Shown: positions 25,409-34,121 of the stretch, piece by piece
How the letters are laid out: each line of letters begins with the position of its first letter
Position numbering within the stretch: position 1 is the first letter of the stretch
Source of the DNA: Stigmatella aurantiaca
GTDB taxonomy: Bacteria > Myxococcota > Myxococcia > Myxococcales > Myxococcaceae
Assembly: GCF_900109545.1 (NCBI RefSeq)
Contig: NZ_FOAP01000010.1
Span: 186,001-250,000, forward strand
DNA length: 64,000 nt
Direction: 5' to 3'
Translations under genes and position numbers: made by a program
Notes under the pieces: generated by a model
Told to the model about the DNA's origin: nothing
Databases searched by the model: none
The model's input: the letters and a program-made list of their open reading frames with translations, nothing else

Positions 25409-26752
25409 ATGAAGGCCTATGCGGTGGCCCTGCTGGGCTGGGTGTTGCTGCCCCTGTTCGCGTTCGCGCAGGAGAAGGCGGCACTGAACGCCATCACCCG
25501 GGTGACGGTGAGCGGCGGGGTGGTGGAGATTGCCGGCAGCCAGAAGCCGAACTTCACCACCTTCACCATGACGGACCCGCCGCGGCTCGTCATCGACATC
25601 TCGGGCGCGGTGCTCTCCGGCGTCCCCGAGGAGATTCCGGCCCGGGGCTTTGGGGTGACGGGGCTGCGCACGGCCAACTACGGCTCGGAGGCGACGTCCG
25701 TGGCCCGGGTGTTGATCGGCTACGAGCGGGACGTGGAAACGGACATCCAGGTGTCCGGCAACGTCCTCTCCGTCAAGGTGCTGGAGGAGGGCGGTCAGGC
25801 CGTGGCCCAGGCGCGGCCGTTCGAGCGCGAGCCGGCGCCCGCGGCGGGGACCGCCCCGGAGACGCAGGCCGAGGCAACGCCCCCGGACACCGCGCAGGCC
25901 CAGCGCGAGGCCCAGGCGCAGGAGGCCCAGCGCCAGGCTCAGGAGACCGCCGCCGCCGCCGAGAAGCAGCGGCAGCAGGAAGCCGAGCGGCTCCAGGCGG
26001 AGGCCAAGCGGCAGGCCGAGACCGAAGCCAAGCAGCGGGAGGAGACGGCCCGTGCCCAGGCGGATGCCCGCAAGGCCGCCGAGGCCGAGGAGAAGCGGCG
26101 CCAGGCCGAGGAGGCCCAGGCCAAGCGCCAGGCGGAAGCGGAGGCCAAGCAGCGCGCGCAGGAGGACGCGCGTGCCCAGGCCGATGCCCGCAAGGCGGCC
26201 CAGGCCGAGGAGAAGCGGCGCCAGGCCGAGGAGGCCCAGGCCAAGCGCCAGGACGAGGAGGAGGCCCGGCGGCGTGCGCAGGAGGACGCGCGTGCCCAGG
26301 CCGATGCCCGCAAGACGGCCCAGGCCGAGGAGCGGCGCCGGCAGGAAGAGGCGCGCGCGGCGCGTGTGGCCAGCGCCGAGCCTCCTGCCCGTCCGGTGGA
26401 GCGCGAGCCCGCGGCCACGCCGGGAATCTCCGCGCGGCGCAAGACGCTGGAGATTGTTGGCTTCCAACAGCGCGCTTCATCCTCGCGCGTGTACATCCGC
26501 ACCAACGAGCGTGTTCAGTATAAGGTCTCGCAGAGCGACAGAGAGATCATCCTCGAGCTGGAGAACACGCAAATCGGCAAGGGCAACAACACCCGTGCGC
26601 TCGACACGTCCTTCTTCGATACCGCCGTTGCCCGCGTGGACCCCGTCGCGGGGCCTGACCGCTCCGTGCGTGTGTCCATCCGGCTCAAGGAGCCGGTGTC
26701 CGTCCAGACGCGCCAGGAGGGCAACACCATCTCGCTGGAGTTCCCCCGCTAG
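25409..26752 (+). CDS. Secreted protein with two AMIN domains and coiled-coil repeat
   Basis: From the ATG at 25409 the product is 447 residues with a signal peptide (ending FAFAQ). Residues about 25-125 form an AMIN domain (VSGGVVEIAGSQKPNF, PPRLVIDISG, RVLIGYERD), as in PilQ and murein amidases, which binds peptidoglycan. Residues about 150-335 are a highly charged Ala/Glu/Gln/Arg coiled coil containing exact 40-residue repeats. The C-terminal 105 residues are a second AMIN domain (LEIVGFQQRASSSRVYIRT, IILELENT, VRVSIRLKEP). It is probably a periplasmic cell-wall tether. lptD follows. Confidence 0.85.
   Translation: MKAYAVALLGWVLLPLFAFAQEKAALNAITRVTVSGGVVEIAGSQKPNFTTFTMTDPPRLVIDISGAVLSGVPEEIPARGFGVTGLRTANYGSEATSVARVLIGYERDVETDIQVSGNVLSVKVLEEGGQAVAQARPFEREPAPAAGTAPETQAEATPPDTAQAQREAQAQEAQRQAQETAAAAEKQRQQEAERLQAEAKRQAETEAKQREETARAQADARKAAEAEEKRRQAEEAQAKRQAEAEAKQRAQEDARAQADARKAAQAEEKRRQAEEAQAKRQDEEEARRRAQEDARAQADARKTAQAEERRRQEEARAARVASAEPPARPVEREPAATPGISARRKTLEIVGFQQRASSSRVYIRTNERVQYKVSQSDREIILELENTQIGKGNNTRALDTSFFDTAVARVDPVAGPDRSVRVSIRLKEPVSVQTRQEGNTISLEFPR
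26051..26345 (+). repeat. 120-bp in-frame tandem repeat
   Basis: Copies begin at 26051, 26171 and 26291, each opening CGTGCCCAGG, with an exact 120-bp (40-codon) period; two are full and the third breaks off after about 50 bases. The units encode RAQADARKAAQAEEKRRQ-type heptads of the coiled coil. Copy number could vary by slippage. Confidence 0.9.
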
Positions 26753-26809
26753 GCGAGGCACCGCGCCGCTTCGCCTGGCCCCCGCGGCGTCCGCCCGGGT
26801 GGATGGGCC

Positions 26810-29359
26810 ATGAGCCTTCTTCTTCCGCTGACCCTCGCGCTGCTCGTGTCGGCGCAGACGCCCGCGTCCACCCCGTTCCAGCTCCCCAACGGGGAGACGG
26901 TCGAGGTGACGGCGGACCACGTCGTCTATGAGCCGGACCGCCAGCGGGTCACTGCCCAGGGCCACACCCAGGTGCGCACCGCCGGAGCGCTGCTGCGCGC
27001 GGACGCGCTGACGTACGAGCCGGGCGCGCGGAAGGTGAGCGCCACCGGCAACGTGATGTTCGTCAGCGGCGAGTTCGCCGCGGTGGCGGAAGCCGTGACG
27101 CTGGACCTGGAGTCCAACGAGGCCATCGCCCAGGGCGGCCTCTTCATGCAGAAGCGGAACGTCACCCCGGAGGCACTCGCCACGGCGCAGACGCCCCAGC
27201 AGCTGCGCGAGATGGGGGAGACGCCCGTGCTGATGCGCGGCACCCGCATCCAGCGCACGGACACCCACACCTTCGAGGTGGATGGAATCGCCTTCACCCC
27301 GTGCGCGTGTGGCAAGGACGCGCCCGACTGGCGCATCGAGGCCCAGCGGGCCTCCGTCATCACCGGCGAGCGGGCCATCCTCACCTGGCCGGTTATCTAC
27401 ATCCACTCGGTGCCGGTGTTCGCGCTGCCCTGGCTGTACCTGCCGCTGTCCGACCGGCGCACCGGCCTGCTCATGCCGCGCCCGGGCATCTCCAGCCTCA
27501 ACGGCTTCAGCATCGAGCAGCCGCTCTTCATCACGCTCGGGCGCAGCTACGATGTCACCCTGTCGCCGGGCTATTACACGGGCGCCTCGAAGGAGACGCA
27601 TGATCTCGGCAACGGCACGCTCCGCGAGGAGCCGCGCTACCAGGGCATCCGGGGCCCCCGCCTGGTCACCGAGTTCCGCTACGTCCCCAGCGTGAACACC
27701 CGGGGCCGGGCGACGCTCGGCTTCCTCTACGACTTGCAGCCCCTCCGGGATCCGCGCACGGGGGCCTTCTTCCGCCAGGGGAACGCGCCCCAGGGCGAGG
27801 CCCTCACCGGCGCCCGTGGGCTGCGCGGGGAGGCCTCCTGGCAGCACATCCAGGAGATGGGCCACGGGTTCTCCAACCGGGTGGAGGCCTCCCTCGTCTC
27901 CGACGGGGTCTTCACGAGAGACCTCGTCGCCGACGTCGTCGCCCGCGAGAACCAGTACCTGCGCAGCACCGCCTCGCTGTCGCACCGGGGAGAGGACCAC
28001 TTCGCCGGGCTGGAGGTGGCCCTCCGCCAGGACATCCGCTGGGGCTATTCGTTCTTCCGGGAGGACCGGGTGCCCGCCGCGGCGGACCCCCTGCGGCCCG
28101 TGCTCCAGGGCCCTCGGACGTTCCAGAAGCTGCCCGCCCTCACGCTCTCGCTGCCCGAGCGGCGCCTGGGGGAGCGGTGGGTGGTGGGCATGCGCATGGA
28201 GTTCAGCCGCTTGTCCCCCCTGCGCTCGCGCTTCGGGGACGAGGGCGAGGATGGCCGCTTCGAGGCCTCCGGCCTCCAGACGGTGACGGGACCCGATGGC
28301 GCGCCCCAGGGGCTGCCGGATCCGGCCCAGGCGAACGGCCGCTTCGATGCCTCGGACCGGGAAGCACGCGACCGGTTGGATCTCTTTCCCCGCCTGTCCA
28401 CCTCCTTCGGGTGGGGGCCCTATGCCCGGGTGACGCCCACCGTGGCGCTCCGGCAGGACCTCTATGCCGGGGAAGTCTCCGGCCGTACCGCGCAGCGGGG
28501 CTACCCCCTCGCGGATCTCCAGGTGGACTCCGAGCTGGCCCGGAACTTCGTCCGGGGGGAGACCACCTTCCGCCACACCCTCATGCCCTCCGTCCGCCTG
28601 CGGTATGTCCCCGGCGTGTGGGGTGGGGTGCCGCCGCCGGGTGCCTCGCCCGGACGCCCCCCTCAGCGCTACGACGAGATCGACGCCGCGCTGCCCGTGG
28701 GGCCCGAGGGTGAGGACGAGGGCTTCCTGCACGCCGTGGTGGAGGTGACCCAGTCCCTGCAGCGCAAGCAGGGGCTGGCCGTGACCGAACCCCTGCGGTT
28801 GCAGCTGGGCCAGGGGTTTGACCTGACCCGTTATGCCCCCACGTGGCGGGGGGCAGGCAGGCAAGAGGCGCCCGTCCTGCGAGACACCTTCGGGCGGTTG
28901 CTTGCCCGTGTTGGTATTTTTGGCGCGGGGATCCTGGCCCGTTATGACACTCGGAGCACGCGTGTTTCTCAACTCAGCGCGGATTTCAGTGTCGACAATG
29001 GACGCGGGGATGCCCTGTATGCACGGTACGACGACTTGCTCGCGGTGGGGTCTGACCGGCTCCGCCGGGGGATCGACACCTTGGTAGGTCCGTCCTCAGA
29101 GAGCCGGGCGCGGGCCCAACTTCTGACGGCGGGCGGGCGTTTGACGCTCGGCATCGGGCTCGGTCTGAGGTACGAAGCGCTCGTACAGCCCCTCGTGAAG
29201 GAGCAGTCTCCGCTGACACAGCAGACCCTCGGTGTGTCTTATGGACCGGATTGCGGCTGCTGGCGGCTCGAGGGCGTCGCCACGCTGCGGCGGGGCCAAA
29301 ATCTGCCGGATTTCGGCTTCAATTTCAGTGTGGCCAGCTTCGGCGCGCTGGGGTCGTGA
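26810..29359 (+). CDS. lptD: LPS-assembly protein LptD
   Basis: LptD is the outer-membrane barrel that inserts lipopolysaccharide. The 849-residue protein has a signal peptide, an N-terminal OstA/LptA-like jellyroll (VEVTADHVVYEPDRQRVTAQGHTQVRT, ADALTYEPGARKVSATGNVMF), then the LptD core (FTPCACGKDAPDWRI, WPVIYIHSVPVFALPWLYLPLSDRRTGLLMP) and a long C-terminal beta-barrel. Two Cys near the jellyroll and two near the C-terminus (DCGCW) could form disulfides across domains as in E. coli. It follows the AMIN gene in the same direction. Confidence 0.92.
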   Translation: MSLLLPLTLALLVSAQTPASTPFQLPNGETVEVTADHVVYEPDRQRVTAQGHTQVRTAGALLRADALTYEPGARKVSATGNVMFVSGEFAAVAEAVTLDLESNEAIAQGGLFMQKRNVTPEALATAQTPQQLREMGETPVLMRGTRIQRTDTHTFEVDGIAFTPCACGKDAPDWRIEAQRASVITGERAILTWPVIYIHSVPVFALPWLYLPLSDRRTGLLMPRPGISSLNGFSIEQPLFITLGRSYDVTLSPGYYTGASKETHDLGNGTLREEPRYQGIRGPRLVTEFRYVPSVNTRGRATLGFLYDLQPLRDPRTGAFFRQGNAPQGEALTGARGLRGEASWQHIQEMGHGFSNRVEASLVSDGVFTRDLVADVVARENQYLRSTASLSHRGEDHFAGLEVALRQDIRWGYSFFREDRVPAAADPLRPVLQGPRTFQKLPALTLSLPERRLGERWVVGMRMEFSRLSPLRSRFGDEGEDGRFEASGLQTVTGPDGAPQGLPDPAQANGRFDASDREARDRLDLFPRLSTSFGWGPYARVTPTVALRQDLYAGEVSGRTAQRGYPLADLQVDSELARNFVRGETTFRHTLMPSVRLRYVPGVWGGVPPPGASPGRPPQRYDEIDAALPVGPEGEDEGFLHAVVEVTQSLQRKQGLAVTEPLRLQLGQGFDLTRYAPTWRGAGRQEAPVLRDTFGRLLARVGIFGAGILARYDTRSTRVSQLSADFSVDNGRGDALYARYDDLLAVGSDRLRRGIDTLVGPSSESRARAQLLTAGGRLTLGIGLGLRYEALVQPLVKEQSPLTQQTLGVSYGPDCGCWRLEGVATLRRGQNLPDFGFNFSVASFGALGS

Positions 29360-29445
29360 AGTTTGACGGGCAGAGGAATTCCGAAACGCCCCCAGTTGTT
29401 TTAATTACCCAGTTAAATTGTCTCAAACCGGAGGACAGGTTCTAC

Positions 29446-29796
29446 GTGTCGGAACTCGGAAAACGTATCGGCCAACGCATCCGCGAGCTTCGCACGCAGA
29501 GACCGGAGCGGTGGACCCAGGAAGAGCTCGCTGAGCGGGCTCAGATCAGTGTGTCGTTCTTGTCCATGATCGAGCGCGGTGAGCGCGTGGCCCACGTGGA
29601 GACACTGGCCGCGCTCGCCGGGGCGCTCGGCGTGAGCCTCGGGGAGCTGTTCGCGGGAACGGAGCAGTCCCTGGCCCAGACGGAGGATCTGCTCCGCCCG
29701 CTGTCGGACTTTGCCCGCGCACGCGGGCTGACGGCCCGGGATGTGGACCGCCTGTTGGGGGTGGCCCGGGCCATGTTCAACGGCACCGCGGCCTAA
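29446..29796 (+). CDS. XRE-family helix-turn-helix regulator
   Basis: The GTG at 29446, with GGAGG 11 nt upstream, gives 116 residues. Residues 5-68 are a Cro/C1-type helix-turn-helix (IGQRIRELRTQRPERWTQEELAERAQISVSFLSMIERGERVAHVETLA in pieces), followed by a short helical C-terminus that may dimerise. The upstream 86 nt after lptD are unusually A/T-rich (about 29396-29421), the likely promoter. The frame extending back into lptD is not used. Target genes unknown. Confidence 0.85.
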   Translation: MSELGKRIGQRIRELRTQRPERWTQEELAERAQISVSFLSMIERGERVAHVETLAALAGALGVSLGELFAGTEQSLAQTEDLLRPLSDFARARGLTARDVDRLLGVARAMFNGTAA

Positions 29797-29803
29797 GCCC
29801 CCC

Positions 29804-29830
29804 CGCGGCGCCTTTCGCCGAGGCGCCGCG
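29804..29830 (+). terminator. Stem-loop after XRE gene
   Basis: CGCGGCGCC (29804-29812) and GGCGCCGCG (29822-29830), perfect 9-bp arms with a 9-nt loop, start 8 nt after the stop. Only a weak T-stretch follows. Confidence 0.5.
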
Positions 29831-29940
29831 CGGGTGGCGCTGTTCTTGACTGGACGCAGGGCGGCCCAGGAAGATGGAGGACTGTTGGCTGTGCGTCATT
29901 TGGGCGCACGCCTCTTCCTCATCGACTGGAGACACCGCAG

Positions 29941-31464
29941 ATGCGTCTGGGTCTGGCCTCATGCGTGGCGCTCGCGAGCGTGCTTTGGGTGGCCTGCGAG
30001 CCTCCTCCTCCCGCCACGCTGGAGTTCGTGGATCAGTCCCCGGCCCAGCCCCGGTTGGGTGAAATCACCACGGTGCGGTTCCGGGCCATCGACAGCCGGG
30101 GCATGCCCCAGGCTGGGAGCACGGTCTCCTTCCGCCTGCAGCCGGAGGTGCCGGGCGTCAGCCTGAGCCCCACCGAGGCGACCACCAATGTCAGCGATGG
30201 CATCGCCTCGACCCAGCTGATCGCCACCGGCCGTGTCGCCTCGGCGGTGGTGGTGGCCACCGCGGGAGACAAGACGGCGGTGAGCCCTGCGGTGAGCTTC
30301 GCGGGCGCCAATGCCCACGGCAAGCAGTTCACCTTTCAGTGCGGCGAGGTGGCCGGCAGCGCCTCCGGTGGCGTCCACGCCATCGGCGCGTATGACGAGA
30401 CGCGTTACCTCATCGCCGGCGTGAAGCTGCGCTGCACCGCGCACGTGGCGGACCGCAACGGCGATGGCATCTCGGGGGCGCAGGTCTCCTTCATCACCGA
30501 GGCGGGCACCATCGGGCCGAGCAGCACCTCCACCACGGACGTGGTGGGCAACGCCCAGGTTCTCTACAAGACGTCCTACCCGCTGCCGGTGGAGACGGAT
30601 CCGGGCACCTTCACCTGGAACCCCCCGAACGATGCCACCCACACGGGCGACTACCTGGCCCCGCTGTGGATGCAGCCCTTCATCTGGACGGCGAACCCCA
30701 TCCAGGACTACGGCGCGCCCCCCGATCCGTCGACTCCCCGGCCGGAGCCCTTCCGCGCGGATCCGGTGCGCCCCAACCGCACCAACAACCCGCGCGACAA
30801 CCTGGTGGCGATGATCGCGGTCACCACGGGCGAGGAGGGGTACGACGACAGCAACAACAACGGCCAGTACGACGCGGGCGAGACGTTCGTGGACCTCACC
30901 GAGCCGTTTGTCGACAGCAATGACAACGGGACGTGGGATGCCGGCGAGCGGTTCGTGGACACCAACGCCAACGGCCGGTGGGACGGGAAGAACGGCCTGT
31001 TCGACGCCAACACCCTCATCTGGGTGCAGGAGCGCATCCTGTGGACGGGCTGGCCGCACCCGTTGGACCGCCTGGATGCCCGGCCCATCGTGCGCCAGCT
31101 GTCTCCCTCGACGTCGCCCGTGGCGGTGGGCCACTTCACCACGGTGCTGTCCACCTTCCTGCTGTCGGACCCCTGGTTCAACAGCATCGCCCGCAACGCG
31201 AGCGGGGACGGCTGCAAGGGCGGCGCCATTGGCCCGGTGCTGGTGGAGCCGCTGCCCAAGGGGGTGGCCTTCACCTACCCGGCCTTCAGCGTGGAGACCT
31301 ACACCATCCGGGACGCGCACGACCCGGTCACCGAGCCGCCGCCGTCCCCCTTCATCCCGCCGCTCCCGTACGAGGTCAACGCCTCCTGCTCGTACACAGG
31401 CTCGCCCGAGGAGGGGCACGTGGTGCTCATCGCCGCGCCGCAGATCCGAGGCACGGTGCAGTAG
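29941..31464 (+). CDS. Lipoprotein with Ig-like domains and Asp/Asn calcium-type repeats
   Basis: The 507-residue protein has a lipoprotein signal (LWVAC, Cys19). Two invasin/Ig-like modules follow (about 25-105: GEITTVRFRAIDSRGMPQAGSTVSF; about 150-205: AHVADRNGDGISGAQVSF). Residues about 301-355 hold three tandem loops of the form DSNNNGQYDAGE-FVD, DSNDNGTWDAGE-FVD, TNANGRWDG, which look like Ca2+-binding thrombospondin-3/dockerin-type loops. It is presumably outer-membrane or surface-exposed. Function unknown. RBS GGAGA lies upstream; its neighbours are unrelated regulators. Confidence 0.75.
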   Translation: MRLGLASCVALASVLWVACEPPPPATLEFVDQSPAQPRLGEITTVRFRAIDSRGMPQAGSTVSFRLQPEVPGVSLSPTEATTNVSDGIASTQLIATGRVASAVVVATAGDKTAVSPAVSFAGANAHGKQFTFQCGEVAGSASGGVHAIGAYDETRYLIAGVKLRCTAHVADRNGDGISGAQVSFITEAGTIGPSSTSTTDVVGNAQVLYKTSYPLPVETDPGTFTWNPPNDATHTGDYLAPLWMQPFIWTANPIQDYGAPPDPSTPRPEPFRADPVRPNRTNNPRDNLVAMIAVTTGEEGYDDSNNNGQYDAGETFVDLTEPFVDSNDNGTWDAGERFVDTNANGRWDGKNGLFDANTLIWVQERILWTGWPHPLDRLDARPIVRQLSPSTSPVAVGHFTTVLSTFLLSDPWFNSIARNASGDGCKGGAIGPVLVEPLPKGVAFTYPAFSVETYTIRDAHDPVTEPPPSPFIPPLPYEVNASCSYTGSPEEGHVVLIAAPQIRGTVQ

Positions 31465-31479
31465 CCGCAAACGGGGCTA

Positions 31480-31508
31480 TTGACCGCGGGCCCCTGCCTC
31501 CGTAGGGT
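31480..31508 (+). promoter_or_regulatory. Sigma70-type promoter of TetR-crotonase operon
   Basis: TTGACC (31480-31485), exact 17-nt spacer, TAGGGT (31503-31508). Start of transcription would fall near 31515, inside the inverted repeat that follows. Confidence 0.5.
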
Positions 31509-31510
31509 CT

Positions 31511-31544
31511 TCCACGGCTGATTTTTGAGTCAACGGGCCGTGGA
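31511..31544 (+). promoter_or_regulatory. Inverted repeat, candidate operator of TetR regulator
   Basis: TCCACGGC (31511-31518) and GCCGTGGA (31537-31544) are perfect 8-bp arms 18 nt apart, directly downstream of the promoter and just before the GTG at 31551. Position fits autoregulation by the TetR protein, though it could also be a leader hairpin covering the ribosome site. Confidence 0.4.
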
Positions 31545-31550
31545 GGACGT

Positions 31551-32243
31551 GTGAGCCAGCAGAGCAGCAAGGCCGTCGAGGGAGGCAGCCGGGAGGGAGA
31601 GCGCCGCAGGACCATCCTCCGGGCCGCCATCGACGTCTTCGCGCGCAAGGGCTACCACGGGTGCCGCATCGCGGATGTGGCGCGCGAGGCAGGCGTGGCC
31701 TACGGCCTCGTCTACCACTACTTCAAGAACAAGGATGAGCTGCTGGAGACCGTCTTCGAGACGGGCTGGAGCGGCTTCGTGTCGCGCATCCGCGCGGTGG
31801 TGGAGGCCGAGGGGCCGGTGGGCCTCAAGGTGCGCGGCATCACCGATGTGGCCTTCGAGGCCTACCGGGTGGACCCCCGGGCGGTGAAGGTGCTCATCGT
31901 GGAGATCGCCCGCAGCCCGGGCGGCCACGTGAACCGGCAGAACGCCTTCACGGACACCATCCGCATGTGCGCGGAGATGTTCGTCCGGGCCCAGGCCTCC
32001 GGCGAGCTGCGGCCCGAGGTGGATCCGCTGCTCGCCTCGGCGCTGCTCTTCGGCTCCATCGAGATGGGGCTCACCGCGCTGGTGCTGGGGCTGGTGGATC
32101 CGAGCGACACCGAGATGCTGGAGCGCGCCCGGCAGCAGATCGCCGGATCCTTCCTTCATGGTGTCCTCACGCAGGATGCCGCCGCCGCGGAGGAGTCATG
32201 GAAGAAGTCCGCTATGCGGTCCAAGAGCGCCAAGCTCTTGTGA
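31551..32243 (+). CDS. TetR/AcrR-family transcriptional regulator
   Basis: The 230-residue protein has a TetR helix-turn-helix at residues 19-65 (RRTILRAAIDVFARKGYHGCRI, ADVAREAGVAYGLVYHYFKNKDELLE) and a helical ligand-binding C-terminus. The layout resembles TetR regulators of fatty-acyl-CoA degradation. GTG start with GGAGG 6 nt upstream. Its last 46 bases overlap the downstream crotonase gene, which it probably controls together with itself. Confidence 0.9.
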   Translation: MSQQSSKAVEGGSREGERRRTILRAAIDVFARKGYHGCRIADVAREAGVAYGLVYHYFKNKDELLETVFETGWSGFVSRIRAVVEAEGPVGLKVRGITDVAFEAYRVDPRAVKVLIVEIARSPGGHVNRQNAFTDTIRMCAEMFVRAQASGELRPEVDPLLASALLFGSIEMGLTALVLGLVDPSDTEMLERARQQIAGSFLHGVLTQDAAAAEESWKKSAMRSKSAKLL

Positions 32244-32971
32244 CCATCGACCGGCCGCGGGCGCGCAACGCCCTGTCGCCGGATGTTGTCCAGGGGCTGA
32301 TGGAGGCCGTCTCCCGGGCGGAGGCGGACCCCGAAGCGCGCGTGCTGGTGCTCACCGGCGCCGGCGAGAAGGTGTTCTGCGCCGGTGGAGACCTCGGGCA
32401 GATGGGCGAGGGCGGCTTCCTGGCCACGCACGAGGGGCGCCGCGCCTATGCCCAGCTGCTGTCGCGGCTGCAGGGCTGCCGCAAGCCCACGGTGGCGCGC
32501 CTCAACGGCCACGCGCTCGCGGGCGGGCTGGGGCTGGTGCTGGCGTGTGACCTGGCGGTGGCCGCCGAGCACGTGGAGCTGGGCACGCCGGAGATCGACG
32601 TGGGGCTCTTCCCCATGATGGTGATGGCGCTCCTGCAGCGGCACCTGGGGCGCAAGCGCGCCCTGGAGCTGGTGATGACCGGCGACCGGCTGTCCGCGCG
32701 CGACGCCGTGGCCCTGGGGCTCATCAACCGGGCAGTGCCCGCCGCGGAGCTGGATGCGGCGGTGGGCGCGCTCGCGGGCAAGCTGGCCGGCAAGAGCCAG
32801 GCGGTGCTGGCGCTCGGGAAGAGGGCCTTCCTCACCGCCGAGGACATGCCGTTCCCCGTGGCCCTGGAGTTCCTTGCCTCCCAGCTGTCGCTCAACACCC
32901 TGGCGGAGGATGCCGCCGAGGGCATCGGGGCCTTCCTGGCCAAGCGCGCCCCGGAGTGGAAGGATCGCTGA
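32198..32971 (+). CDS. Crotonase/enoyl-CoA hydratase-family protein
   Basis: The 257-residue protein has the crotonase core: TIDRPRARNALSP, the oxyanion segments KVFCAGGDLGQM and NGHALAGGLGLVLACDLAVAAE, and LGTPEIDVGLFP. Of the two catalytic Glu of classical hydratases only the one in TPE is kept; the other position is Gly112. It may therefore be an isomerase, lyase or other crotonase reaction on a CoA thioester rather than a true hydratase. The ATG with GGAGG lies inside the TetR gene end. Confidence 0.88.
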   Translation: MEEVRYAVQERQALVTIDRPRARNALSPDVVQGLMEAVSRAEADPEARVLVLTGAGEKVFCAGGDLGQMGEGGFLATHEGRRAYAQLLSRLQGCRKPTVARLNGHALAGGLGLVLACDLAVAAEHVELGTPEIDVGLFPMMVMALLQRHLGRKRALELVMTGDRLSARDAVALGLINRAVPAAELDAAVGALAGKLAGKSQAVLALGKRAFLTAEDMPFPVALEFLASQLSLNTLAEDAAEGIGAFLAKRAPEWKDR

Positions 32972-32975
32972 GCCC

Positions 32976-33890
32976 CTACGGCGCCGGCGTGCTCCGGGGC
33001 GGGGGCGCGGCGAAGAAGTTCAGCTTGAGCAGCGTCTCGCCATCCACCCAGAGCTCGCCGGCCTTCACGCCCCAGTGCAGGTGCGGGCCGGTGACGCGGC
33101 CCGTCTTTCCCACCTTGCCGAGCAGCTCGCCCTGCCGGACCTTCGCGCCCACCTTCACGTCGATGCGCGAGAGGTGGAAGTACGTGGTGTAGAGCCCTCC
33201 GCCGTGGTGGAGGATGACCGTGTTGCCCGCGCTGTAGTTGTCGCGCGTCATCACCACCACGCCATCGTTGGCGGCCTGCACGGGCGTGCCCGGATCCCCG
33301 TCGATGTCCGTGCCGAAGTGCTGGCTCTGGAGCTTGCCGTTGAAGGAGCGCTTGTCGCCGTAGGGCGCGGTGATGCGGTCCTGGCGCGGCCACGCGAAGT
33401 TCTGGGAGATGAGCAGCGGCCCGAGCGCCTGGGAGAAGGCGGTGGCGAAGGCGGCCTTGTCCTCGGCCATCCGGGCCTTCACCGAGGCGGGCGGCTGGAC
33501 GTACTTGCCCGCCACGCGCAGCTGCCGGTCCGGGTAGGCGGGATCCACCACGTCCAGCGTGCCGGTCAGCTCCACCGGCTCCTTGCCGGAGGGCCCGAAG
33601 CCCAGCACCTGGATGGCGGCGGTCCCCGGCGTCAGCTCCACCGGAAGCCCGGAGATGGCCTGCCAGCCGCCGGTGGCTTCGTAGAAGCGCAGCGCGCGCC
33701 CGGCCAGGGTGCCGGTGGGCGTTCCGTTCAAGCCCCAGACGGTGATGAGCACCGGATCCCCCGGCTTCGCCGTGCCGGGCTGAATCGACAGGCTCGGCTC
33801 CGCCCCGGCGCGGCCCGCCCCCAGGCTCAGGAGGGCCAGGAGCAGGGACAGGGCAGGGGACCAGCGGCGGGCAGGGGCGAGCGGCGGCAT
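32976..33890 (-). CDS. Secreted M23 (LytM-type) peptidase
   Basis: The 304-residue protein has a signal peptide (ALSLLLALLSLGAGRAGA), an N-terminal Ig-like domain of about 120 residues (LSIQPGTAKPGDPVLI), and a C-terminal LytM domain with the zinc ligands in HFGTDID (His-x3-Asp) and GPHLHWG (His-x-His). It would cut peptidoglycan cross-links in the periplasm. The ATG at 33890 puts the signal peptide at the front; TATAGA sits 9 nt upstream and there is no Shine-Dalgarno. The gene converges with the crotonase gene, 4 nt apart. Confidence 0.88.
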   Translation of the reverse strand: MPPLAPARRWSPALSLLLALLSLGAGRAGAEPSLSIQPGTAKPGDPVLITVWGLNGTPTGTLAGRALRFYEATGGWQAISGLPVELTPGTAAIQVLGFGPSGKEPVELTGTLDVVDPAYPDRQLRVAGKYVQPPASVKARMAEDKAAFATAFSQALGPLLISQNFAWPRQDRITAPYGDKRSFNGKLQSQHFGTDIDGDPGTPVQAANDGVVVMTRDNYSAGNTVILHHGGGLYTTYFHLSRIDVKVGAKVRQGELLGKVGKTGRVTGPHLHWGVKAGELWVDGETLLKLNFFAAPPPRSTPAP

Positions 33891-33899
33891 AGGGGAGGC

Positions 33900-33905
33900 T
33901 CTATA
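33900..33905 (-). promoter_or_regulatory. Putative -10 box of M23 peptidase
   Basis: TATAGA on the minus strand, 9 nt before the ATG at 33890, no Shine-Dalgarno sequence: possible leaderless transcript. Confidence 0.35.
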
Positions 33906-34121
33906 GCGGGAAACGGCCGGCCCTGCTCCCTTCACGCGGGGACTTGACGGGCCGCCCGCCCATCCCCAGGCGTCCAGCGAGGAAAGGGAATCTGTTCACC
34001 ACTGGGAAGCAAGCTGGTCGAAGAGCGAACGTCCAGGCGTTGGGAATAGGGCGCGACATTCCGTGAACCCGGACGTCTGCCTAGCTTTTGGAGCGGACCA
34101 TTCAGCCAGGGGGATCGCAGC
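33906..34121. other. Intergenic region between divergent genes
   Basis: This gap holds the M23 gene upstream region and the promoter of the 34122 gene. Apart from the -35/-10 pair at 34059-34087 I see no gene, repeat or RNA. Confidence 0.5.
34059..34087 (+). promoter_or_regulatory. Putative promoter with GCCTAGCTT -10 region
   Basis: TTCCGT (34059-34064), 17-nt spacer, TAGCTT (34082-34087). The -10 region GCCTAGCTT closely matches GCCTAGGTT before the membrane-protein operon at 35544. Confidence 0.35.

Noticed and set aside
26477-28972. An 831-codon open frame on the - strand
   Set aside because: Antisense to lptD and the AMIN gene; no family signature, biased composition.
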